Positions 8,810 through 16,417 of a DNA stretch of 48,050 bases are shown piece after piece; the stretch's first letter is position 1; each line of letters opens with the position of its first letter. The DNA is from JAAYJG01 sp964450305 (GTDB lineage: Bacteria; Bacillota; Clostridia; DSM-8532), in the NCBI GenBank assembly GCA_964450305.1, contig CAYVFB010000017.1:1-48050 (forward strand), given 5' to 3'. Below the pieces are notes generated by a model. It did no database searches, was not told where the DNA came from, and saw only the letters and a program-made list of their open reading frames with translations. The position numbers and the translations under genes are program-made.

Positions 8810-9634
8810 ATGAACTGGTATCTGTACGCTGCGGGCTTTTTACTGCTCGTGTTTGCTTACATGTTCATACAGGCTGTTTCTTACAAGACCCGGTTTTATC
8901 GTCTTCCCACCAATACCGGGCTTCGGTTTCTACACATGACGGATATACATATTGGCTTGCTGAACATCTCCGCCAGCCGCATTCAAAAAACCATCCGGGA
9001 CGCGAACCCCGATTACATTCTTCTTGGCGGTGATCTGATAGATAAGCCCAGGGATTTGAAAAAGCTTATGCGCTGGTTCAGTGCGCTGGATCTTCATGTG
9101 CCTGTGTTTTATACCCTGGGAAACCATGACCACGGCTGCCTGAAAAAAAGCCCTGACTTTCGAAAAGAGTTTATGGCAGCAATGAAAAAATTGAATATCC
9201 GCGTTTTAATCAACGAGGCAGTACTGCTAAAGGGGAAAAAGAAGCAAAATCCTGAAAGCGCCGACAATACTGTTGTTCTGGCTGGTATGGATGACATTAA
9301 GGTGGGAACTCCAGTCGAACCCCAGTTCTTTGAGGGGCTGCGGGATCAAGGCTGCTGTATCCTCGCTTTTTCTCACAACCCGGATATTGTTCTTCACATC
9401 CCCGAAGGCAGCGTGGATTTGCTGGTCCTCGGCCATTTCCATGGGGGACAGATGTGGTTACCCTTCAAGCTGGAATATCTGTTGCTCAGGAAGGATAAAG
9501 TAAGTAAAATGGGCCATATTAAGGGGTTTTCGGTTATCCGTAATAACAGGATGTACATCAGCCGCGGGCTTGGGACCGTTCTGTTTCCATTTCGCTTCTT
9601 TTCTGTCCCTGAAGTGACTGTATTTGATGCCTGA
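8810..9634 (+). CDS. Membrane-anchored metallophosphoesterase (YkuE/YaeI-like)
   Basis: 274 residues from the ATG at 8810, which follows AAAGGATTTTAACG; an upstream TTG at 8768 in the same frame lacks a ribosome binding site. One N-terminal membrane helix (about 3-22), then a calcineurin-like domain with all metal motifs: D45-I-H47, GD at 74-75, GNHDH at 104-108, SHNPD, and GHFHGGQ near 210. Relatives such as YaeI cleave phosphodiester head groups of lipids; substrate here is unknown. It is one of few plus-strand genes and converges on the desulfurase gene with only six bases between the stops and no terminator hairpin seen. Confidence 0.85.
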   Translation: MNWYLYAAGFLLLVFAYMFIQAVSYKTRFYRLPTNTGLRFLHMTDIHIGLLNISASRIQKTIRDANPDYILLGGDLIDKPRDLKKLMRWFSALDLHVPVFYTLGNHDHGCLKKSPDFRKEFMAAMKKLNIRVLINEAVLLKGKKKQNPESADNTVVLAGMDDIKVGTPVEPQFFEGLRDQGCCILAFSHNPDIVLHIPEGSVDLLVLGHFHGGQMWLPFKLEYLLLRKDKVSKMGHIKGFSVIRNNRMYISRGLGTVLFPFRFFSVPEVTVFDA

Positions 9635-9640
9635 CAATTT

Positions 9641-10789
9641 CTAAAGGCTCATCCCTGACGCAATTTTCTGCAAAGCTTTCACGGTTAAATCCATGTCGTT
9701 TTCACTGTTAAAAAAGCCCGGGCTAAGGCGTACCAGGCCCCTCTCCCGTGTGCCCAGGGCCTGGTGGGCGCATGGTGCACAGTGCAGGCCGTTTCTAACC
9801 AGTATGCCAAAGTTTTTGTTCAGGATATACCCTGCTTCTGCCGAGTCCATATCCTCCACCGACAAGGCCATGATCCCCGAGTTTTGTTCGGGTGGCGGGG
9901 AATATATTTGAATCCTCCTATCTCTTTCCAGCCCTGAAAACAGCTTTTTCAGCAACAGCAGCTTTTTTTGCCGGATGGTTTCAATTCCTTTCTCCAAGAT
10001 GAATTGAACTCCCTTGCCAAGGCCGACAATACCCGGTACATTCAAGGTGCCGCTTTCAAGTATATCCGGAAAAACCTCCGGCTGTGTCAGTTGATCGGAA
10101 AAGCTGCCTGTTCCGCCCTGAATGATGGGCCGAAGACCCACACCCTCACGGATGTATACGCCGCCCGTTCCCATCGGGCCCAGAAGCCCCTTATGCCCGG
10201 GAAAGGCAAGGAGGTCAACACCCATGCTTTGCACATCCACGGGGATAACCCCCGCCCCCTGAGCAGCATCCAACAGGAACAACACATTGTTTGCCCTGCA
10301 GTGCCTGCCCGCTTCGACAATGGGCATCACAGCCCCGGTTACGTTTGATGACAGAGTCATACAAAACAATGCCGTTTTCTTGGTAACCGCCCTTCGAATG
10401 CTTTGAAAGCTGATTCTTCCCAGTTTATCGGGTTGAATCAGCTCCAATTGAATTGTCCCTGCCTTTTCCAATGTTTTCAGCGGCCTTAATACGGAATTAT
10501 GCTCCATCATTGTAGCCACCACGCAGTCTCCTTCTTTCACAACCCCGTGAATCGCCATGTTCAGGCCATAGGTCGCATTGGGCATAAAGGCGATTCGCAT
10601 GGGATCGGAAATGTTGAAAAGCCTTGCCAGAAGCTCACGGGTGTGCATCACCGCATCATTGGCCTGGCGGCCCATATCGTGTGCTGAGCGGCCGGGGTTG
10701 GCGCATCCCCTTTTCATGAAGTCCGCCATAGCCTGAATCACCTGGGGCGGCTTGGGCCATGAGGTGGCGGCATTATCCAGATAGATCAT
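9641..10789 (-). CDS. Cysteine desulfurase-family aminotransferase class V
   Basis: PLP enzyme of the NifS/CsdA type, 382 residues from the ATG at 10789 (a TTG one codon earlier is possible; AAAGGGG lies upstream). The opening IYLDNAATSWPKPPQV is typical of the subgroup annotated as cysteine desulfurase family protein. PLP-binding features include HNS near 97, DAAQGAG near 174-180 and the Schiff-base lysine K200 in FPGHKG. Candidate catalytic cysteine C337 sits in NGLHCAPCAHQALGT, with a second cysteine C340. No iscU, tRNA-thiolation or selenium genes adjoin, so whether it serves Fe-S assembly or another sulfur route cannot be told. It may be co-transcribed with the uracil-DNA glycosylase at 10981, although 191 bases separate them. 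Confidence 0.87.
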   Translation of the reverse strand: MIYLDNAATSWPKPPQVIQAMADFMKRGCANPGRSAHDMGRQANDAVMHTRELLARLFNISDPMRIAFMPNATYGLNMAIHGVVKEGDCVVATMMEHNSVLRPLKTLEKAGTIQLELIQPDKLGRISFQSIRRAVTKKTALFCMTLSSNVTGAVMPIVEAGRHCRANNVLFLLDAAQGAGVIPVDVQSMGVDLLAFPGHKGLLGPMGTGGVYIREGVGLRPIIQGGTGSFSDQLTQPEVFPDILESGTLNVPGIVGLGKGVQFILEKGIETIRQKKLLLLKKLFSGLERDRRIQIYSPPPEQNSGIMALSVEDMDSAEAGYILNKNFGILVRNGLHCAPCAHQALGTRERGLVRLSPGFFNSENDMDLTVKALQKIASGMSL

Positions 10790-10980
10790 CAAAGTACCCC
10801 TTTCATTCGGGATACTTCATTTTATGAGATGAAACCCGCTAAAATTCCCAGGGCTGCTGCTGTGCATTGGCATGCAATTCGCATAAGCACTGATTGAGCA
10901 AAACGTTCCTTTGAAAAGGCTAGCCGAAGCGGTTCACACAATCACTCATTGAAACAGACATCCTACAACTCTTATTCCCA

Positions 10981-11565
10981 TCATTCCTGTGCCTGATTTC
11001 GTATGGTGAGCAGATATTGCCTTACCTTTTTCATATCCTGAAACATCTCTTCTTTTTTGGTCGGGTCCCGCAGCGCGGCAGAAGGGTGGTATGTGGGCAT
11101 GATCCGGAAAAACCCGGGGCGCTCTATCCAATTTCCTCTTATTTTTGTGATCCGCGCCTCTTCCCCCACCAGATATTTTAAAGCCGTTGCGCCGAGGCAA
11201 ACCAGAATGGGCGGACGGATATACTTCACCTGAAACCGCAGCCACGGAAGGCAGGCCTGGGCTTCCTGCGGAAGGGGTTCCCGATTGTTCGGCGGCCTGC
11301 ACTTAACAATATTGCATATGTAATAATCATCGGCGTCGAACATCAGCGCATTCATCAGGTGGTCCAGCAGCTTTCCCGCCCTGCCGACAAACGCCTGGCC
11401 GGTCAGATCCTCCTGCTCGCCGGGGCCTTCCCCCACCAGCAGAACAGGAGCATTCAGGTTTGACCCTCTTCCGATGACAACATTTGTTCTTGTTTTCGCC
11501 AGCTCACAATTTCCGCAGTTCAAACAAGCGCTGACAAAGCTATCCCATCGTGCTTGATCCTTCAT
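10981..11565 (-). CDS. Uracil-DNA glycosylase, family 4 (Fe-S type)
   Basis: Removes uracil from DNA as the first step of base-excision repair. 194 residues, the usual length of type-4 UDGs. Motif GEGPGEQED is at 45-53 and the C-terminal motif is HPSAAL near 161-166. Four cysteines placed as in the family, C14, C17, C89 and C105, would hold a [4Fe-4S] cluster; C20 and C84 are extra. The start at 11565 follows GAGAGGATGAAAAC. Also annotated in some genomes as a bacteriophage SPO1 DNA-polymerase-related domain protein. A 265-base region without genes lies upstream. Confidence 0.92.
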   Translation of the reverse strand: MKDQARWDSFVSACLNCGNCELAKTRTNVVIGRGSNLNAPVLLVGEGPGEQEDLTGQAFVGRAGKLLDHLMNALMFDADDYYICNIVKCRPPNNREPLPQEAQACLPWLRFQVKYIRPPILVCLGATALKYLVGEEARITKIRGNWIERPGFFRIMPTYHPSAALRDPTKKEEMFQDMKKVRQYLLTIRNQAQE

Positions 11566-11585
11566 GTTTTCATCCTCTCAGCAGG

Positions 11586-11641
11586 AACCTGCTTCCTGGC
11601 AGCAATGCAAAAGCAGGTACTTATCAGGCAGCAGGTTTTTT
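11586..11641 (+). terminator. Terminator-like hairpin upstream of the EF-hand gene
   Basis: AACCTGCTTCCTG (11586-11598) pairs with CAGGCAGCAGGTT (11625-11637) with one mismatch, followed by a T run on the plus strand. No plus-strand gene precedes it closely, so it may block read-through into the gene at 11832 or be chance. Confidence 0.4.
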
Positions 11642-11751
11642 CAATCACCGGTAACAATCCGATCCTATCATAAAACCCTATCGGTGAAAAGCTTGAATGG
11701 ATGCATGAAGTCACTTTTCGTGTTATTACAGCCCTGAAGAATATATTGGCT

Positions 11752-11779
11752 TAAACAATTCGCTCAGTTTATCCGATAG
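11752..11779 (+). promoter_or_regulatory. Candidate sigma-D (motility-type) promoter
   Basis: TAAA at 11752-11755, a 16-base spacer, then TCCGATAG at 11772-11779. The Firmicute sigma-D consensus is TAAA, about 15 bases, GCCGATAT. It lies 52 bases before the start of the gene at 11832. Confidence 0.5.
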
Positions 11780-11831
11780 ATCAATAAAGAGGAACTATCA
11801 AGGATGAGATTTTTGCAAGGAGGCAAGAACC

Positions 11832-12866
11832 ATGAAAATCAGCAATTCTTCCATTCAAATGGAGGCTGCCTCATATTCAACAAGAAAGCAGTCTTCCACC
11901 GAGCAGTTGAACTTCTGGAGAAATGTACCCCCCACCAATGAAGAACCAAATGCCTGGGTGTCCCTTGACCTTTCTGAGCAGGGCAAGCAAATGGCTGGCA
12001 ATATACAGGAAACAAACTCAGCGGAAGATTCTCTGTTTGCGCTTTCTGATAAGGACAGAGATAAATTACAGCTATTATCTGATTTTATCTATGTACTGAC
12101 CGGGAAAAAAGTCAAGTTTTTTGTTCCAAATGATCTAAGGAGGCTGCTAACTGCAGAACACCCACAGAATCCCAGATCTGTTGCAAACCAACGGCAGGGG
12201 TGGGGCATCTCATACCAGTTTTCTCAAACCGTTCAGGAACAGGAGAAAATGTCCTTTCAGACCACGGGTAGAATTCGAACAGAGGACGGGCGTGAAATTC
12301 AGTTGAATCTAAAGCTGAATATGAGCCGTTCTTTCGTCTCACACACCAATTTATCCTTCACGGCCGGAGATGCTCCTGCCATTGATCCGCTGGTGATTAA
12401 TCTGAAGGGTTCGGGTGCATCCCTGGGCAGTAAAAGCTATGAATTTGACCTGGACGCAGACGGCAAAATGGATCGTATCGCCTTTACCAACGGGGGCAGC
12501 GGCTTTCTGGCGCTGGACAAAAACAAAAACGGGGCTGTAGATAACGGAAAGGAATTGTTTGGGCCCTCCATGGGAAATGGTTTTGCAGAGTTGGCCCTGT
12601 ATGACAAGGACCAAAATGGATGGATAGATGAAAATGATGACATCTACAAGGATTTGTCCATCTGGATGCGGGAGGATGGCGGGGAACCTAAGCTTGTGGC
12701 CTTGGGTCAGGCTGGTGTGGGGGCTATTTATCTGGGAAATGTTGAAACACAGTTTTCGCTGAAGGATTCTGCCAATAATTCTCTTGGCCAGATTCGGCAA
12801 TCCGGGATCTTCCTGTTTGAGAACGGCACAGCAGGGACCATTCAGCATGTAGACCTGGCGATTTAA
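11832..12866 (+). CDS. Uncharacterised protein with EF-hand-like calcium loops
   Basis: 344 residues, start fixed by a perfect AAGGAGG eight bases before the ATG. No signal peptide or membrane segment. The N-terminal half (1-195) is polar and unrecognised; it begins MKISNSSIQMEAASYSTRKQ. From about residue 206 there are three aspartate-rich loops: DLDADGKMD (206), DKNKNGAVD (229) and DKDQNGWID (258), which match the DxDxDG calcium-loop pattern, embedded in a VCBS-like beta-rich context (LFGPSMGNGFAELALYD). I infer a calcium-binding protein, perhaps exported by a non-Sec route or flagellum-associated, because the promoter just upstream looks sigma-D-dependent. A strong terminator at 12964 makes it monocistronic. 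Function not known. Confidence 0.85.
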   Translation: MKISNSSIQMEAASYSTRKQSSTEQLNFWRNVPPTNEEPNAWVSLDLSEQGKQMAGNIQETNSAEDSLFALSDKDRDKLQLLSDFIYVLTGKKVKFFVPNDLRRLLTAEHPQNPRSVANQRQGWGISYQFSQTVQEQEKMSFQTTGRIRTEDGREIQLNLKLNMSRSFVSHTNLSFTAGDAPAIDPLVINLKGSGASLGSKSYEFDLDADGKMDRIAFTNGGSGFLALDKNKNGAVDNGKELFGPSMGNGFAELALYDKDQNGWIDENDDIYKDLSIWMREDGGEPKLVALGQAGVGAIYLGNVETQFSLKDSANNSLGQIRQSGIFLFENGTAGTIQHVDLAI

Positions 12867-12963
12867 CCATTGTTCCCGAACCGGAGCCCTTGCGAGCTGT
12901 CATCATGGTTTTAAGAAGCGGCGGCAATATTACAATGAGCAGATAAACAAAGCCGACCCGTAT

Positions 12964-13005
12964 AAGGATTGGCAAATATCAAAACATATTTGCCAGTCCT
13001 TTTTG
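12964..13005 (+). terminator. Rho-independent terminator after the EF-hand gene
   Basis: Sixteen-base stem (12964-12979 with 12986-13001, one G-T pair), six-base loop, then TTTTT. About 100 bases after the stop at 12866. Confidence 0.85.
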
Positions 13006-13086
13006 ATTGGCAGGCCGCTCAAAGCTGAAGGTAAAACCGTTATTTACGGGTGTAACAAAGCTGGTTATCCGATTTTTCATGTTTAA

Positions 13087-13296
13087 TTATTGATGGTATT
13101 TCGCCGTCCATTCCTGGAACGACAGCTTCTCCTTATGCCTGGCCGACATGATGTCCTCCTGTGTTTGATCCCCATTATCAAGCCCGTTAAAATGGGCATT
13201 GTGCTCAATTGTGTTTGTTTGAACAGTGTCATGATCTAAAAGCACATTTGCGATTTCAGTCATCGTGGTGTTGCCTTTGCCAGTTTTCTTTTTCAT
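13087..13296 (-). CDS. Small conserved-looking hypothetical protein (69 aa)
   Basis: 69 residues from the ATG at 13296, preceded by GAGGGATGAC; an 18-residue upstream extension in the same frame has no ribosome binding site. The protein is polar, with no membrane segment or cysteine: a lysine-rich start (MKKKTGKGNTTMTEIAN), a central DHDTVQTNTIEHNAHFNGLDNGDQT stretch split here by residues rich in H, N and D, and a basic end. I do not recognise a family. The start context, sensible composition and stand-alone position support a real gene. Confidence 0.65.
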   Translation of the reverse strand: MKKKTGKGNTTMTEIANVLLDHDTVQTNTIEHNAHFNGLDNGDQTQEDIMSARHKEKLSFQEWTAKYHQ

Positions 13297-13473
13297 GTCA
13301 TCCCTCTTTTCCGCAAATTTGGTTTTGTTCCGGGATAAAGGAGCAGTCATAATTCTATTATGCTTAAAAAATTATGATCCTATCCTTGAAAACAGAGGGT
13401 TTTGCTGCAATAACCGGCATCGGGCGCTCCTAACGAGGCAAAGAAATTCGCTGGAAAAATCATGTGTCGACCC

Positions 13474-13508
13474 GACAAAAAAACAGACGGAATGATCCCG
13501 CCTGTTTT
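13474..13508 (-). terminator. Rho-independent terminator downstream of rho
   Basis: On the minus strand ACAGGCGG pairs with CCGTCTGT (one G-U pair), then TTTTTTT. It lies beyond the inverted-repeat element at 13551-13684, so that element sits between the rho stop and the terminator. Confidence 0.65.
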
Positions 13509-13550
13509 GTAATATTGATTTCGATGCATTATTCTTTTTTTTGCTTGATT

Positions 13551-13684
13551 ACTCAACTTTCCCATAGTGTTTTCGGCGCTAGCCTATACTGCAGGCCAAC
13601 AAACGGAGGTGCGATATTACACCTCCGTTTATTGATATCAGCACCTTTAAACATTACTCAAGAGTTGAGGTGGGAAAGTTGAGT
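13551..13684. repeat. MITE-like element, copy 1 (134 bp)
   Basis: Perfect 14-base terminal inverted repeats ACTCAACTTTCCCA and TGGGAAAGTTGAGT, with an inner perfect hairpin (AAACGGAGGTG with CACCTCCGTTT). Its right end is three bases from the rho stop codon. A second copy of the same size with matching ends is at 32912-33044 in the opposite orientation. Non-coding; no clear target duplication. Confidence 0.85.
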
Positions 13685-13687
13685 GAA

Positions 13688-15529
13688 TTATTTATACATA
13701 TCGTAATTGTTCTTTTCTTTTTGAACAAAGGCAGTGTTAATACTGCTGATAAATTCGTCGTTGGTTTTGGTCTGCATCAGCCGGTTCACAATCATTTCCG
13801 TCACTTCGGCTGTACCCATGTTGCTCATGGCCTTGCGGATGGCCCAAATGGCTTCAAGCTCGCGCTGGCTCAGCAGCAGTTCTTCGCGGCGGGTACCCGA
13901 GCGGTTGATATCCAGGGCGGGGAATATCCGTTTTTCAGACAGCTTTCTGTCAAGATGCAGCTCCATGTTACCGGTTCCCTTGAATTCTTCATAAATGACA
14001 TCGTCCATTCGACTGCCCGTATCGATCAGGGCTGTCGCAATGATCGTGAGGCTTCCGCCGAATTCGATGTTTCTGGCTGAACCAAAGAAACGCTTGGGTT
14101 TATGCAGTGCCCCCGGATCGAGACCACCGGACAATGTTCTTCCCGTAGGCGGTATGGTCAGGTTATAAGCCCTGGCAAGACGGGTGATGCTGTCGAGCAG
14201 GATGACTACATCCTTTTTCTGCTCGACGAGCCTCTGCGCCCTTTCCAGAACCATTTCAGCCACCTTGATATGGTGTTCGGGCAACTCGTCAAAGGTGCTG
14301 TATATGACATCACCCTTGATGGATCGCTGCATGTCGGTTACTTCTTCGGGGCGTTCATCAATTAACAGCACAATCAGTTCGATATCATTGTATTTTTGGG
14401 TAATGGCGTTGGCGATCTTTTTCAGCAGAATGGTTTTTCCTGCTTTGGGCGGTGATACGATCAAGCCTCTCTGGCCTTTACCGATGGGAGCTATTAAATC
14501 GATTAAGCGGGGGGAAAGCTCTTTCGGTTCGGTTTCGAGGGTGATACGCTTATCCGGGAAAATTGGAGTCAGCTGTTCAAACGGCCTGCGGCGCTGGGCC
14601 ACATCGGGGGTATCCCCGTTTACAGACAAGACGTATAAAAGCGCCTGAAACTTCTCGCCTTCTTTTTGAATTCTTCCTTTTCCAACAATTCTGTCGCCGG
14701 TTTTTAAATTGAATCTCCTGATTTGGGAGGGAGAAACATAGATATCCCGCGGGCCGGATAAATAATTGTGACCCCGCAGGAAGCCGTAGCCATCGGGCAG
14801 AACCTCCAGAATGCCACTGACCGGCTCATCGCTTTCCAGACGTGAAAGATCCTTGTTATAACCAGTCCTGTTGTTATCCCTGAAATCTCTGAAACCATCG
14901 GGCCTTTCTGTGGGCAGTTCCCTGTCTTCGGGGAGGTTTTCCGGTATTGAAAAGTCTTGCGAAATGATTTCATGTATTTGTTCCGGTAATGATGGCGTCT
15001 CTTCCTGATTGATAACCGTCTCAACAGCCTGGTCCTGGCTGACAACCGCTTCGGCAGCCTGATCCTGGCTGACAACCGTTTCAGCAGCCTGCTCTTTACT
15101 CAGGCTTTCTTCCTTCTCAACAGGCTGCACCTCGGGGAGAACCTGCTGTTCTTCCTCTTGAATGCCTTTGGCGGGCGGACGCCCTCTTCTGACAGATTTT
15201 CTGACTTCAGGCGCCCTGTATCGGGTGGTTCTGAACTCCGGTTTGGCAGGTTCCTCGGCTTTCTTTTCAGAAGCCGCAGGTTCCTTCTGCTCGGAGACGA
15301 CCTCTTTTTCAGCTGCCTCGGGTTCTTTTATCTTTCTGGGTCTCCCCGGTCTTCTTTGTACCGTATTCTGCTCAGGTTGATCCACTTTTTCAGTCTTTTC
15401 ACCTGCTGCAATAATTTTTTCGATTAATTCCTGCTTTCTGTAACGAGTGATACTCTTAACCCCCATTACTTTGGCAATATACCTCAGATCTTCCAGGCTC
15501 TTGCCTTGCAGTTTTGTTTCTTCTTCCAT
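13688..15529 (-). CDS. rho: Transcription termination factor Rho
   Basis: Hexameric RNA helicase that ends untranslated transcripts. 613 residues, longer than the ~420 of the Escherichia coli protein because of a long insertion. Order: Rho_N SAP-like helices (about 6-42), a charged low-complexity insert (about 45-215), the cold-shock-like RNA-binding domain (about 235-300, with DGYGFLRG), and the RecA-like motor with Walker A PPKAGKT near 363-369 and Walker B VVILLDS near 445. The insert includes three decapeptide repeats of the form QAAETVVSQD, encoded by near-identical 30-base units at 15010-15092, and an RGRPP motif. Such inserts occur in several Clostridia and Actinobacteria and may bind RNA or drive assembly. 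Start has GGCGGTG upstream. Confidence 0.97.
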   Translation of the reverse strand: MEEETKLQGKSLEDLRYIAKVMGVKSITRYRKQELIEKIIAAGEKTEKVDQPEQNTVQRRPGRPRKIKEPEAAEKEVVSEQKEPAASEKKAEEPAKPEFRTTRYRAPEVRKSVRRGRPPAKGIQEEEQQVLPEVQPVEKEESLSKEQAAETVVSQDQAAEAVVSQDQAVETVINQEETPSLPEQIHEIISQDFSIPENLPEDRELPTERPDGFRDFRDNNRTGYNKDLSRLESDEPVSGILEVLPDGYGFLRGHNYLSGPRDIYVSPSQIRRFNLKTGDRIVGKGRIQKEGEKFQALLYVLSVNGDTPDVAQRRRPFEQLTPIFPDKRITLETEPKELSPRLIDLIAPIGKGQRGLIVSPPKAGKTILLKKIANAITQKYNDIELIVLLIDERPEEVTDMQRSIKGDVIYSTFDELPEHHIKVAEMVLERAQRLVEQKKDVVILLDSITRLARAYNLTIPPTGRTLSGGLDPGALHKPKRFFGSARNIEFGGSLTIIATALIDTGSRMDDVIYEEFKGTGNMELHLDRKLSEKRIFPALDINRSGTRREELLLSQRELEAIWAIRKAMSNMGTAEVTEMIVNRLMQTKTNDEFISSINTAFVQKEKNNYDMYK

Positions 15530-16237
15530 GACACACCGCCTTATTTGTTATCCTCTTTGAAATATGAATCGATTGGTGTCTTCTTATTTACCAATTAATT
15601 ATCCGTCTGAATTTATGCATAATAACCCCGGGCTTCGGCCTTATGTACAAATTGGGCCAGCCTCGCGCCTGTCCGCCCGCATGGAGCAGGAAACAGCAAT
15701 AAAGCACGCTGCGCCCATACATAAATCATATTAAAAAAATTGAACTTTGTGAATAATTTCCCTTAGCATTTTTCATACCATTCATCAGAATTAACGTTCA
15801 TATCACCTGTGAGTCTGAGATTGAAGAGTATTCATAACCAACCATGGGCACTATAACCTGTTGTCACAAATCACAGTGAAATAATCCCTGACAATTCACC
15901 ACACTATAATTCCTTACCCTGAAGGTATAAAGCTTAAACATTTTCATTCATGTTGGCTTGGAAGTATCCATGCTTTTCGGAAATCAGATGTATAAGAACC
16001 TTACCGCATAGCAGTAAGAACCTTGTAACCGTGTGTTGCGATTGCAAGCAATCGCTTCCGTTGTTATAACAATAAAAACCGCTGATAAAGTGGATTCAAA
16101 TTATTATGAACAGAAAACCAATAAAGATACATCCACAGGAAATCATTGATACCTGTTCTTTGGCATTTTTACTATAACAGTTCTGTAATCCTGATGTCAA
16201 GCCCCATTATGAAAGTTTTGGGCCTATTTTTCCTTCT
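15530..16237. other. Gene-free stretch upstream of rho
   Basis: About 700 bases with no credible ORF on either strand. It holds a TAAGAACCTT direct repeat (around 15992 and 16014), a GCGATTG...CAATCGC hairpin near 16038 and a TTGTTATAACAA palindrome near 16060. I could not match it to signal-recognition-particle RNA, 6S RNA, tmRNA, RNase P RNA or a tRNA. It may contain the rho promoter and leader. Confidence 0.6.
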
Positions 16238-16416
16238 CGTTACTCCTGTGAAACCTGCCAACGTTTCGCGTTGTTTTGCGGCACCTGGGCCGTGGGGGAC
16301 TGTTCACAGGTAAATAGGCGTAGCCTGTCATCCTGAACGAAGTGAAGGATCTCGCATTACTCCTGAAAAGAACCTTCGCTGTGCTCAGCAGGCGGCACCC
16401 GCTTACCTCTGAACAG
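16238..16416. repeat. Dispersed palindromic repeat, copy B (composite)
   Basis: The left module starts CGTTACTCCTGTGAAACCTG, shared exactly with copy D at 45393. The right module (from about 16309) is the GAACGAAGTGAAGGATCT / CCTTCGCTGTGCTCAG palindrome in reverse relative to copies A and C, bounded by ACTGTTCACAGGTAA and TTACCTCTGAACAG. It ends one base before the dnaX stop codon. Confidence 0.8.
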
Positions 16417-16417
16417 A

